DNA of 64,000 bases, taken from the NCBI RefSeq assembly GCF_014641615.1, contig NZ_BMIB01000002.1:1116001-1180000 (forward strand), written 5' to 3'. Both the position numbers and the translations under genes were made by a program. Under the pieces are notes generated by a model. That model searched no databases and was not told where the DNA came from. It was given only the letters and a program-made list of their open reading frames with translations. The stretch's first letter is position 1. Every line of letters starts with the position of its first letter. This stretch comes from Filimonas zeae (GTDB lineage Bacteria > Bacteroidota > Bacteroidia > Chitinophagales > Chitinophagaceae). Shown piece by piece: positions 44,057 through 52,297 of this stretch.

Positions 44057-45160
44057 ATGCTTTTTACAGAATATAAAATGGGGCACTTAACCTTGCCCAA
44101 CCGTATAGTAATGCCACCCATGACACGCTCCCGCGCCACCACGGGCGATGTAGCTACCAATACTATGGCAACCTATTACAGCCAGCGCGCCACCGCAGGG
44201 TTATTAATATCCGAAGGCACCCAAATAAGCCCGCAGGGCCAGGGGTATGCGTGGACGCCCGGTATTTACAGCCCGGAACAAATAACCGGCTGGCAAAAAG
44301 TAACCGATGCTGTACACGCTGCCGGTGGCCGCATATTTGCCCAGCTATGGCATGTGGGCCGTGTATCGCATACCTCACTGCAACCCAATGGCGCTGCACC
44401 TGTATCGCCCTCCGCTATACTGGCCGAAGGCGTAAAAGTGTTTGTAGATGCACAGGGCCTGGGCCCCGCAGGTGGTGCCGGCGAAATGATACAGCATTCT
44501 ATGCCACGCGAGCTGAGTATACCCGAAATAAAAGCCATTATACAGGAATACGCCCAGGCGGCCCGCAATGCCATTGCCGCTGGTTTTGACGGTGTAGAGC
44601 TGCACGGTGCCAACGGCTACCTGATTGAACAGTTTATAGATTCGCAAACCAATCAACGTTCCGATGAATATGGCGGAAGTCTGCAAAACCGCCTGCGTTT
44701 TTTGCGCGAAGTAGCAACCGCCGTAGCCGATGCGGTTGGTAAAGAAAGAGTAGGCGTACGCCAGGCACCTTTAACCACGCTGATGGGCGCTATAGACGAT
44801 AACCCCGAAGAAACCTATATAGCCGCCGCCCGCATACTCAACGAAATAGGCGTAGCCTATATTCACATTGCAGAGGCCGATTGGGATAACGCCCCGGTAA
44901 TGCCCGTAGCTTTTAAAGAAGCCTACCGCAAAGCTTTCAGTGGCACCCTTATTTATGCAGGCAAGTACACCACGGAACGTGCAGAAGAAGCATTAAGCAA
45001 AGGCTGGGCAGACCTTATTGCCTTTGGCCGCCCGTTCATTGCCAACCCAGACCTGCCCTACCGCCTGCAACATCAACTACCTTTAAACCAGCCCGACAGA
45101 ACGCGCTTCTTTGGCGGCACCACTGTTGGCTACACCGATTATCCATTTTACAATCATTAG
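44057..45160 (+). CDS. Old yellow enzyme-type alkene reductase (NemA-like)
   Basis: A 367-residue FMN-dependent TIM barrel. Landmarks are VMPPMTRSRA (T23, which tunes FMN), QLWHVGRVSH, the substrate-binding pair in ELHGANGYLIEQF (His-Asn plus Tyr), DEYGGSLQNRLRFL and the C-terminal FGRPFIANPDLPYRL. These cytoplasmic enzymes reduce activated C=C bonds, nitro compounds or quinones with NADPH. The motif around the FMN-phosphate arginine reads GVRQAPLTT instead of the usual GxRxSP. The start at 44057 is chosen over 44027 because family proteins begin with MLFTEYKMG-like sequence. The next gene is a paralogue 4 bases on. Confidence 0.92.
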   Translation: MLFTEYKMGHLTLPNRIVMPPMTRSRATTGDVATNTMATYYSQRATAGLLISEGTQISPQGQGYAWTPGIYSPEQITGWQKVTDAVHAAGGRIFAQLWHVGRVSHTSLQPNGAAPVSPSAILAEGVKVFVDAQGLGPAGGAGEMIQHSMPRELSIPEIKAIIQEYAQAARNAIAAGFDGVELHGANGYLIEQFIDSQTNQRSDEYGGSLQNRLRFLREVATAVADAVGKERVGVRQAPLTTLMGAIDDNPEETYIAAARILNEIGVAYIHIAEADWDNAPVMPVAFKEAYRKAFSGTLIYAGKYTTERAEEALSKGWADLIAFGRPFIANPDLPYRLQHQLPLNQPDRTRFFGGTTVGYTDYPFYNH

Positions 45161-45164
45161 TACC

Positions 45165-46256
45165 ATGCAATTATTTAAACCATATCACCACAGAAATCTC
45201 GATTTACACAACCGCATAGTAATGGCCCCCATGACGCGGGCACGTAACCCCAATGGCGTACCCAATGCCATGAATGCGGAATACTATCGCCAGCGTGCCA
45301 ATGCCGGCCTTATCATTACCGAAGGCACTGCCATATCTGACACTGCCATGGGTGTATTACATATTCCCGGTTTGTATACCAACGAACAGGTACAGGGATG
45401 GAAAGCCGTAACCCAGGCCGTGCACGAAGCCGGCAGTAAAATATATACCCAGCTTTGGCATGTAGGCCGTGTGTCACACACCACCAACCAGCCCGGTGGC
45501 GCAGCCCCTGTAGGCACTTCTGATATACCTGCCACCAATTCCTTTGCGTGGGGGTATGATGAAAACGGAAAGGAAAACTTTGTACACTGCTCTACCCCAC
45601 GCGCCTTAACCACCGCCGAAGTAAAACAGGTAGTTCACGATTTTGCTGCCGCTGCTGCCAATGCCGTTAAAGCAGGCTTTGATGGAGTAGAACTGCATGG
45701 CGCCAACGGCTACCTGATTGAGCAGTTTTTAAACCCGCACGTAAACAACCGCACCGATGAATATGGAGGCTCTGTAGAAAACCGCAGCCGCTTTTTGCTG
45801 GAAGCCATTGACGCGTGTATTGCTGCTATCGGGGCAGACAAAACCGCCATCCGCTTAACCCCTTATGGCATTATGCACGAGTTACCCTTGTATGATGAAC
45901 TGGAAGCCACATATGCCTATCTGGCGCAGGAGCTGGATAAAAGAAATATCGCTTTCATTCACCTGATGGATCAGAAATCACGCGGCAGTCTGGCTATACC
46001 TGAAGGCTTTCTGGAACGCTTCCGCAGCAACTACAGCGGTGTGATTATACTGGCAGGCGGACTGGACAAACCCAAAGCAACAGCACTGATAGAAAAAGGC
46101 GTGATTGATCTGGCTGGCTTTGGAGAACCCTATATAGCCAATCCGGACCTGGCAGCACGCTTACAACACGACTGGCCGCTGACAGCGCCAGACAGAAGCC
46201 TCCATTATGGCGGGGCCGAACATGGCTATACCGATTATCCGGTGTACAGCGCGTAA
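45165..46256 (+). CDS. Second old yellow enzyme-type alkene reductase
   Basis: A 363-residue paralogue of the preceding enzyme, with VMAPMTRARN (T23), QLWHVGRVSH, ELHGANGYLIEQF, DEYGGSVENRSRF and GFGEPYIANPDLAARL. It differs clearly in the central barrel loops, so substrate ranges probably differ. The ATG at 45165 lies only 4 bases after the stop of the first gene, indicating one operon under the divergent LysR regulator. The longer frame from 45111 overlaps the first gene and is not needed. A perfect terminator follows. Confidence 0.92.
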   Translation: MQLFKPYHHRNLDLHNRIVMAPMTRARNPNGVPNAMNAEYYRQRANAGLIITEGTAISDTAMGVLHIPGLYTNEQVQGWKAVTQAVHEAGSKIYTQLWHVGRVSHTTNQPGGAAPVGTSDIPATNSFAWGYDENGKENFVHCSTPRALTTAEVKQVVHDFAAAAANAVKAGFDGVELHGANGYLIEQFLNPHVNNRTDEYGGSVENRSRFLLEAIDACIAAIGADKTAIRLTPYGIMHELPLYDELEATYAYLAQELDKRNIAFIHLMDQKSRGSLAIPEGFLERFRSNYSGVIILAGGLDKPKATALIEKGVIDLAGFGEPYIANPDLAARLQHDWPLTAPDRSLHYGGAEHGYTDYPVYSA

Positions 46257-46289
46257 CTGCAATTGTTGCTCCTTTATTGCGTTCACAAA

Positions 46290-46328
46290 AAATGCCCCCT
46301 GAAAGCTTCCAACTTTCAGGGGGCATTT
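46290..46328. terminator. Strong bidirectional terminator
   Basis: AAATGCCCCCTGAAAG pairs perfectly with CTTTCAGGGGGCATTT (16 bp, 7-base loop), between the convergent OYE and HPP genes. Confidence 0.93.
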
Positions 46329-46347
46329 CAATATTATATCTTATAAC

Positions 46348-46959
46348 CTAATTGCCATCCTTCAACCGTACCCGGCGGAAAAATAATTTTAAAATGGTTT
46401 TGGTAAAACGCCTGTCGGTAGGGTATCTGCGGTAAGGTGTCATGTTATTACAAATCAATGCCACACCCAGCAATATCAGCACGCCGGTAAGCACGGGCGA
46501 TAACACATACCCATACCCAAGCGCTTTAATCTTTGCCGAGCCGGTAACGGCTATCAATGCAGTAGCGCCGCCTGGCGGGTGAATGGTTTTGGTAACCTGC
46601 ATCAGTACTACAGAAAGTGCCACGGCCAGTGGAGCCGTAATCCATAGTATATCAGGCAGAAACTTACAAACCGTAACGCCTATAAAAGCAGATACCACAT
46701 GCCCGCCAATGAGGTTGCGGGGCTGCGCAAGCGGACTTTGAATAAACCCGTATACCAGCACACCGGATGCGCCAAACGAGCCAATCAGAAACATATTATC
46801 ATGTTCAGCAAAAGCAGTATGCTGAATATAGGCTATCAATCCAATACCCACAAACGCACCCAGAAACGACCAGAAATGCTCTTTCCAGTCTACCAGCGTT
46901 TCTTTATACACCACATATCTCGAAATGCGCGTAACCCGCTTAATCTTCCTTTGAATCAT
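46348..46959 (-). CDS. HPP-family membrane protein
   Basis: A 203-residue inner-membrane protein with four or five helices. The family signature TIHPPGGATALIA is present, preceded by NLIGGHVVSAFIGVTVC, in which QPRNLIGGH is also conserved. HPP proteins are integral membrane proteins; some have been linked to nitrite transport in chloroplasts and cyanobacteria, but the bacterial role is not general. The C-terminus is basic. A matching -7 element lies 26 bases upstream of the start. Confidence 0.92.
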   Translation of the reverse strand: MIQRKIKRVTRISRYVVYKETLVDWKEHFWSFLGAFVGIGLIAYIQHTAFAEHDNMFLIGSFGASGVLVYGFIQSPLAQPRNLIGGHVVSAFIGVTVCKFLPDILWITAPLAVALSVVLMQVTKTIHPPGGATALIAVTGSAKIKALGYGYVLSPVLTGVLILLGVALICNNMTPYRRYPTDRRFTKTILKLFFRRVRLKDGN

Positions 46960-46984
46960 ACGGCCTCCTCCTCTTAAACGGGTG

Positions 46985-46992
46985 CAAAGATA
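46985..46992 (-). promoter_or_regulatory. Putative -7 element of the HPP gene
   Basis: Plus-strand CAAAGATA reads TATCTTTG on the minus strand, matching TAnnTTTG, 26 bases before the HPP start. Confidence 0.45.
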
Positions 46993-47025
46993 AGGAAGCT
47001 ACTTTTTATCGCAGTGTTATGATTA

Positions 47026-47952
47026 TCAAGGCTGTAACGCAGCTGGAATTATTTTCATCTCTACTAACCAGCGTTCGCACAGTTCCGTCCATAGATTGGT
47101 AGAACCCGGATTGTTTCTCAATGCAATAGCATGCCTACCCTGCGTAAACACATGTAAGCTGGCTGGCACCTTATGCTGTAACAGGGCCTGAAAAAACAAC
47201 AGACTGTTCATAGGGCTTACCACATTGTCATTGGCGGCATCTGCAATAAACGCAGGCGGTGTAGCAGCTGTTACCAGTAGCTGGGTAGAGTAAGCAGCTA
47301 TCAGCTGTTCAGAAGGGGTTTTACCCAGCAGATTTTCGCGGCTGCCTTTATGCGCCCACGCACCCATATCTATCACCGGCGATACCAGTATCATAAAATC
47401 CGGCTTATACTTTACAGTATCCAGTGTATCGCCAATGGCAGCTACATCCTGCTGTGCCGTTCCGGCCAGGCTGGCCAGATGCCCACCGGCAGAAGAACCC
47501 TGTATTCCAATTTTATCCGGTGCAATACCCCATTCTGCTGCATGCGCACGCACTACACGTACAGCACGCTGTGCATCCTGCAAAGGCCCTGTTTCGCGCT
47601 GTTGCAGATCGGGAGAAAGCGGCAGGCGGTAATTCAGCACAAAAGCACTGATGCCCATAGTATTAAACCATTTGGCCAGTTGAATGCCACTGATGGCATA
47701 GGCCAGGCGTGCATATCCTCCTCCAGGGCATATAACCACTGCTGCACCTTTGTTTTCCTGCCTGGAAGGAAAAAACGCATACATACCTGGCATACCTACC
47801 TGGTAAACACGCTCATTAGTAATACTATCTTTCAGGTTAAGGCCTTTGGTGTTGGGCATTTTGCCCGCAGGCCACAGAGGTATAAAATTCTGCGAAGTGG
47901 CAGTTGCATAAGCAGCGCATAAGCAGGCAAAAAAAAGCAAACGTTGTAACAT
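47026..47952 (-). CDS. Exported alpha/beta-hydrolase esterase (BD-FAE/xylan esterase-like)
   Basis: A 308-residue enzyme with a signal peptide (cleavage near ATATSQ). It has the oxyanion-hole motif VICPGGGYARLAY, the nucleophile elbow GIQGSSAGGHLAS (serine about 155), the acid in IADAANDNVVSP and the histidine in FTQGRHAIALR. This layout matches acetyl-xylan or feruloyl esterase-like hydrolases that remove ester groups from plant polysaccharides. It is probably periplasmic. A perfect hairpin lies in its leader. Confidence 0.88.
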   Translation of the reverse strand: MLQRLLFFACLCAAYATATSQNFIPLWPAGKMPNTKGLNLKDSITNERVYQVGMPGMYAFFPSRQENKGAAVVICPGGGYARLAYAISGIQLAKWFNTMGISAFVLNYRLPLSPDLQQRETGPLQDAQRAVRVVRAHAAEWGIAPDKIGIQGSSAGGHLASLAGTAQQDVAAIGDTLDTVKYKPDFMILVSPVIDMGAWAHKGSRENLLGKTPSEQLIAAYSTQLLVTAATPPAFIADAANDNVVSPMNSLLFFQALLQHKVPASLHVFTQGRHAIALRNNPGSTNLWTELCERWLVEMKIIPAALQP

Positions 47953-47958
47953 AATTTA

Positions 47959-47984
47959 CTGTTGTTTCATAAAGCAAACAACAG
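47959..47984 (-). promoter_or_regulatory. Leader hairpin upstream of the esterase gene
   Basis: CTGTTGTTT and AAACAACAG form a perfect 9-bp inverted repeat around 8 bases, ending 7 bases before the esterase start. In RNA it would sit at the ribosome-binding region; it could equally be an operator. Confidence 0.35.
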
Positions 47985-48045
47985 CAAGCTATGTATTTTA
48001 CTGCGGCGTAAAAACCGGAAATACGCAAACGTTTGCAACTATTAT

Positions 48046-48156
48046 TTAAATAGAATAGAGCTTATCATAAGCCTCTTTATACCCCTTGTCAGCTGCTTTG
48101 GTATACCACTCAATAGCAGTAGTGTAATCTGCGGCAGCAACCTTACCCTCTTCCAT
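48046..48156 (-). pseudogene. Sel1-repeat protein remnant
   Basis: Thirty-six codons from an ATG at 48156 to TAA at 48046 encode MEEGKVAAADYTTAIEWYTK followed by AADKGYKEAYDKLYSI, a textbook Sel1 repeat unit plus end. Just upstream the frame is closed by TAA, and another frame reads GDYLV-like residues, as if the preceding repeat was disrupted. It is either a broken gene or a very short orphan; real Sel1 proteins have several repeats. Confidence 0.5.
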
Positions 48157-48198
48157 CAGTTACCCACTACCAGGTAATCCGGCAACCGAAAACGCTCT

Positions 48199-48669
48199 TT
48201 AAGCAGGCATCTGCTCCTCCGCCGCTTCTGCCAGTGCAACCGCCGACTCCTGCTTTGCAGGTTTTATGGCCAGGTAGTATACGCAGGTACCCATCCAGCC
48301 CAGCCAGAACAGGTAAAAGCCCAGGTGAAACTTTTCTTTCAGCAGGCGGTGGCTGAAGGTGTATTGAAAATCGTAGTACGTACCCCATAAACCAATAATA
48401 GCCAGTATCAGAAACACGGCTGCGGTGTAATTGGCTTTGCGCGCAGGCAGCCGTTTTTTGGCCAGATGCAAAAGCAGTATCAGCAACAACTGTATGGTAA
48501 ACAGCAGCAGAAAGGTTTTCCAGCCAGTGCGTAAAAAACGGTATTGTTTGTAAAACATGGCAATGCCTATTTTACCAATCAGCGAAATTTTAGAAATCAG
48601 ATATGCTTCCAGTATACATAAGAAAGCCTGAATACCAATCAATATTGCTTTTCCGTTTGTGGTTGCCAT
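48199..48669 (-). CDS. Unknown four-helix membrane protein
   Basis: A 156-residue protein with hydrophobic segments at about 7-25, 47-68, 80-96 and 120-138. No family is recognised. The basic loop KKRLPARKANY lies between helices 2 and 3, and the C-terminus ends AKQESAVALAEAAEEQMPA. It is divergent from the siderophore-type receptor gene, with about 115 bases between them. A role cannot be stated. Confidence 0.65.
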   Translation of the reverse strand: MATTNGKAILIGIQAFLCILEAYLISKISLIGKIGIAMFYKQYRFLRTGWKTFLLLFTIQLLLILLLHLAKKRLPARKANYTAAVFLILAIIGLWGTYYDFQYTFSHRLLKEKFHLGFYLFWLGWMGTCVYYLAIKPAKQESAVALAEAAEEQMPA

Positions 48670-48785
48670 GCCGGTGTGGTGTAGGTGTACGCCTAAAAAT
48701 AGGTGAAAATAAGTTTTCCTGAATCCGTAAGCCGGTAGCCCGTTGCCCGGCTAGCTTCGCGGCCTCAATTACAAGACTTAACGTT

Positions 48786-51149
48786 ATGAACTTTTCCACC
48801 CGTTTACTCGCCGCATTGTTTTCAATGCTATTTCCCCTGCTGCTATCTGCCCATCCGCCTGCCAAAGGCGTTATTACCGGTAAAATACTTACCAGCGATG
48901 GTAAACCGGCCGAATACGCAACCGTGGTATTGGATGGTAAACGCACCATCCGTGTAGATAAAGATGGGGTATTCCGCATCGAAAACCTGGAAGCCGGTAA
49001 ATATGTGGTAACTGTAAGTTATGCCGGCCAGGAGCCGCAGCAAAAGACCATTGACCTGGCATCGGGCGAAACCGTGGCTGCCGATTTTGCTTTATCGGTA
49101 AGTGCTACCGCCCTTAACGAGGTGGTGATTATTGGCAACAAATACGCTGTTACCGCCCGCAAAAAAAGCAGTACTGCTGCACGTATGCCGCTGAACTATC
49201 TGGAAAACCCGCAATCGTACAGCGTAGTAGGCAAAGAACTGATTGGCGAGCAAATGGCCCTTACGCTGGAAGAAGCTTTCCGCAATGTGCCGGGTGCCGT
49301 GCCTGCCAAAACCGGCGCCGGTATGCCCGCCTTTGCATCGCGCGGTTTTTACAACACCGAAAACTTCCGAAACGGTATGGCCACTTACCTGCGTACCGGT
49401 ATTGACCTGGCGCTGGTAGACCGTGTGGAGGCTATCAAAGGCCCCTCTGCTACTTTGTTTGGTGGCAAAATGGCTTCCTTTGGTGGCCTTATCAACTACG
49501 TTACCAAAAAGCCATATCAGCAGCTGGGTGGCGAAGTATCATATTCTACCGGCAGCTTTGAACTAAACCGTTTAACTGCGGATATTAATACACCGGTGAA
49601 TGACGATAAAACCCTGCTGTTCCGCATTAACCTGGCAGGCCAGAACAAAAACGATTTTCAGGATCAGGGACATGGCTCCAGCCTGGTAGCAGCGCCTTCG
49701 CTTACCTACCAGCCTAACGACCGCCTTACCCTGCGCCTGGATGCAGATATTCAAACCTATAAAGGCACCAACAACAATGCATGGACGGTGGCCACTACCG
49801 GCCCTACCGTAAAATCGATGGATGAGTTTGCGATAGACTTTAAACGCTCGCTGATAGACAACTCTTTTATCAGCCGTCAAACCTCCCGCAATTTTTATGT
49901 GAGTGCAGAATACAAATTATCTGATAGCTGGACTTCTCAAACCAACTACGCCAATGGTGGCGGTGAGTATAACAACCTGTACTACTTTAATCAAACCTGG
50001 TTAACAGACTCTACTGTAAACAGAAGAGTGGATGTGTTTTCTCCTGACAAAACCGGCAGAACACAGATTCAGCAAAACTTTACGGGCGATTTTCACCTTG
50101 GTAAATTCCGTAACCGTTTGCTGGTGGGGCTTGATTATGTATCGGAATACCGCTCGTATAAATATGTAGGCATGCCGGGTGGTGTGGTAAATATAAAAGC
50201 AGCCAGCATACCGGATATTAAACTGGAATCTGTTCAGAGAAGATTTGCAGATACCAGTGCCGGCGCACCGCTGCATCTGCGTCAGAAAAACTATGCAGCC
50301 TATGTATCAGACGTGTTTAATATAACAGAAGCCCTGAACATTATGGCCAGTGTGCGTTTAGACAAACTGGAAAACGGCGGTTCCACCAACGATCTTACCC
50401 GTGTTACTTCCGGCAAATACTCCCAAACCTCTTTATCGCCCAAACTGGGCCTGGTATATCAGGTGGTAAAAGAAAAAGTATCTGTGTTTGGCAACTATAT
50501 GAGTGGCTTCAGCAATCAGGCACCGGTTAATAACGATAACGGCACGGTGGCAGACAGCAAGCCTAAATACGGTAATCAGTGGGAAAGTGGTATTAAACTG
50601 GATTTGTTTAAAAACAAAATCAGCTCCACCATCAGCTATTACGAAATAAGGGTAGAAAACGCGCAGCGTCTGGAAATGCAGGGTACACAAAGGTTTTATT
50701 ACTTTGATGGCACCCAGAAAAGCAAGGGGGTGGAAGCAGAGATTATTGGTAACCCCTTCCCCGGCTTTAACTTTGTTTCCGGCTACGGTTTTAACGAGAA
50801 TACTTACATAAAAGCCAATGCCGAGCTGGTAGGTAAAACCGCCATAGGCGCTCCCAAACACGTAGGCAATTTCTGGGGCAGCTATACCCTGCTGAACGGT
50901 AAGTTAAAAGGCCTGGGCTTTGGTGCAGGCTTCATTTACGCTTCAGAAGCGTGGGTAAATGGTGCCAACACGGTTACCATGCCTGCTTATACCGTAGCAG
51001 ACGCCAGCATTTTTTACAACACACCGCAGTTTCGTATCGGCTTTAAGGCCAACAACCTTACCAACAGCAAATACTGGGTAAGCGATGGCTTTCTTTCGCA
51101 CTACCAGCCTACTGTAAACTATCTGGCTACAGTAGCTTATAAGTTTTAA
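48786..51149 (+). CDS. TonB-dependent siderophore-type receptor
   Basis: A 787-residue receptor. It has a signal peptide (about 1-22), a CarboxypepD_reg-like domain at about 27-105 (GVITGKILTSDGKPAEYATVV), the plug at about 125-240 (YSVVGKELIGEQMALTLEEA, then VDRVEAIKGPSATLFGG) and a 22-strand-type barrel ending in YLATVAYKF. The short plug and the KGPSATLFG motif place it among FhuA/FepA-like ferric-siderophore receptors rather than the SusC group, since it has no SusC linker and no susD partner. No siderophore synthesis genes or Fur box were recognised nearby. Confidence 0.93.
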   Translation: MNFSTRLLAALFSMLFPLLLSAHPPAKGVITGKILTSDGKPAEYATVVLDGKRTIRVDKDGVFRIENLEAGKYVVTVSYAGQEPQQKTIDLASGETVAADFALSVSATALNEVVIIGNKYAVTARKKSSTAARMPLNYLENPQSYSVVGKELIGEQMALTLEEAFRNVPGAVPAKTGAGMPAFASRGFYNTENFRNGMATYLRTGIDLALVDRVEAIKGPSATLFGGKMASFGGLINYVTKKPYQQLGGEVSYSTGSFELNRLTADINTPVNDDKTLLFRINLAGQNKNDFQDQGHGSSLVAAPSLTYQPNDRLTLRLDADIQTYKGTNNNAWTVATTGPTVKSMDEFAIDFKRSLIDNSFISRQTSRNFYVSAEYKLSDSWTSQTNYANGGGEYNNLYYFNQTWLTDSTVNRRVDVFSPDKTGRTQIQQNFTGDFHLGKFRNRLLVGLDYVSEYRSYKYVGMPGGVVNIKAASIPDIKLESVQRRFADTSAGAPLHLRQKNYAAYVSDVFNITEALNIMASVRLDKLENGGSTNDLTRVTSGKYSQTSLSPKLGLVYQVVKEKVSVFGNYMSGFSNQAPVNNDNGTVADSKPKYGNQWESGIKLDLFKNKISSTISYYEIRVENAQRLEMQGTQRFYYFDGTQKSKGVEAEIIGNPFPGFNFVSGYGFNENTYIKANAELVGKTAIGAPKHVGNFWGSYTLLNGKLKGLGFGAGFIYASEAWVNGANTVTMPAYTVADASIFYNTPQFRIGFKANNLTNSKYWVSDGFLSHYQPTVNYLATVAYKF

Positions 51150-51203
51150 CAACATGCAGCCGGGCAGCATAGGCTGCTTTACCATGCGTGTACTAATAAA
51201 AAA

Positions 51204-51240
51204 CGGCCTTAGCGGGGTAATTCCGGCTAAGGCTGCTTTT
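51204..51240 (+). terminator. Terminator after the siderophore-type receptor
   Basis: GCCTTAGC pairs with GCTAAGGC around a 12-base loop, followed by TGCTTTTTAT. It separates the receptor from the carotenoid operon. Confidence 0.75.
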
Positions 51241-51254
51241 TATGATATTTACTC

Positions 51255-51287
51255 AAACCAGCATAAAACCACTTTTAAACCACGGAA
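51255..51287 (+). promoter_or_regulatory. Three 11-bp-phased direct repeats, candidate CarH operator
   Basis: AAACCA occurs at 51255-51260, 51266-51271 and 51277-51282, exactly 11 bases apart, and the next base is G, C, C. Crystallographic work on CarH showed a tetramer binding three tandem 11-bp direct repeats over the promoter. These repeats lie 55-87 bases before a gene for a CarH-like B12-binding MerR protein, and no fourth copy is found on either side. Confidence 0.6.
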
Positions 51288-51341
51288 ATTTACCCAGCCA
51301 CCTTAAAATCCGGAAGAATTGCAACTAAAAGACAGATTTTT

Positions 51342-52265
51342 ATGTTTAAGTTTGAACACAGAAAACTTGAACAAGTGGATAGCTTTGTTATTTCCCAGCT
51401 GGCCGGTTTTTCCGGCATCAAGCCCCATACCATCCGTATATGGGAAAAGCGTTATCAGGCGTTGCAGCCAGAGCGTTCAGAAGGAAATACCCGTTACTAC
51501 AATAGTCATCAACTGAAGCGCCTGCTGAACATTGTAAGCCTGATGCATACAGAGCACAAGCTGCAGGAGTTGTGTACCATGCCGGATGAACAGCTGGCCA
51601 TGCTGATACAAAAGCACTACCTCAGCACACCCGATGCCGGCACCAGCCAGTATGTTTCGCAGCTAATACATGCCGGTATTTCGTGGCAGGAGCAGCGTTT
51701 TCAGCAGTTGCTTACCCGTTGTATTAAACAACACGGGGTGGCCGCTACTTATAAAGAGGTTATTTACCCCCTGCTGCAACGCACCGGTATTATGTGGGCC
51801 GCTGGCACCCTTAATCCGGCGCAGGAGCATTTTATTACCCACCTTCTACGACAGAAGCTGGCTACGGCCGTAGACGCGCTGCCTGCACCACCAGATAACG
51901 CAGAATGCTGGCTTTTGTTTTTACCGGAAGATGAGTGGCACGAAACGGGGTTGCTTTTTAGCCAGTACCTGCTGCGCCAGACCGGTAAAAAGGTAATTTA
52001 CCTGGGCGGAAATGTACCGGAAAGCACCCTGCAACAAGCTATAACGGCGGTACAGCCGCAACACCTGCTGCTGTTTCTGGTACACCGTAACCCACCGGAG
52101 CATACACAGGCTTATCTGAATAATCTGCGCCGCTATTTTAAAGCACGCAACCATATATATGTATGTGGCAGTGCCTCGCTGCTGGAAACAGTGGAACTGC
52201 CGGCAGATACTTACCTGCTGCACACACCCCAACAGCTGGAGCAAACCCTTTCTTCCACCAACTGA
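51342..52265 (+). CDS. MerR-type regulator with cobalamin-binding domain (CarH-like photoreceptor)
   Basis: A 307-residue protein. The MerR winged helix covers about 15-85 (VISQLAGFSGIKPHTIRIWE, then RYYNSHQLKRLLNIVSLM). The B12-binding four-helix part has the CarH motif W-x9-EH (W152, E162, H163 in MWAAGTLNPAQEH). The Rossmann-like B12 domain has ExHxxG (E198, H200, G203 in EWHETG), where H200 would bind cobalt as lower ligand. In CarH proteins adenosylcobalamin holds a DNA-binding tetramer in the dark, and light breaks it apart. It heads the carotenoid operon, 32 bases before crtI, so dark repression of carotenoid synthesis is the natural prediction. Confidence 0.92.
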   Translation: MFKFEHRKLEQVDSFVISQLAGFSGIKPHTIRIWEKRYQALQPERSEGNTRYYNSHQLKRLLNIVSLMHTEHKLQELCTMPDEQLAMLIQKHYLSTPDAGTSQYVSQLIHAGISWQEQRFQQLLTRCIKQHGVAATYKEVIYPLLQRTGIMWAAGTLNPAQEHFITHLLRQKLATAVDALPAPPDNAECWLLFLPEDEWHETGLLFSQYLLRQTGKKVIYLGGNVPESTLQQAITAVQPQHLLLFLVHRNPPEHTQAYLNNLRRYFKARNHIYVCGSASLLETVELPADTYLLHTPQQLEQTLSSTN

Positions 52266-52297
52266 TTCACCACCAATAATAACCAACCAACCAGTAC

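Noticed and set aside
44057-46256. The two tandem old yellow enzyme genes as a recent duplication
   Set aside because: Sequence outside the active-site motifs differs widely, so the copies are old paralogues and not a fresh duplication.
47350-47922. A 190-codon frame antisense to the esterase
   Set aside because: The minus-strand esterase has a full catalytic set and signal peptide; the plus frame has none.
51255-51287. The three direct repeats as a CRISPR fragment or microsatellite
   Set aside because: Only six bases are repeated with an 11-bp phase and differing spacers, which fits a protein-binding array and not a CRISPR or slippage repeat.
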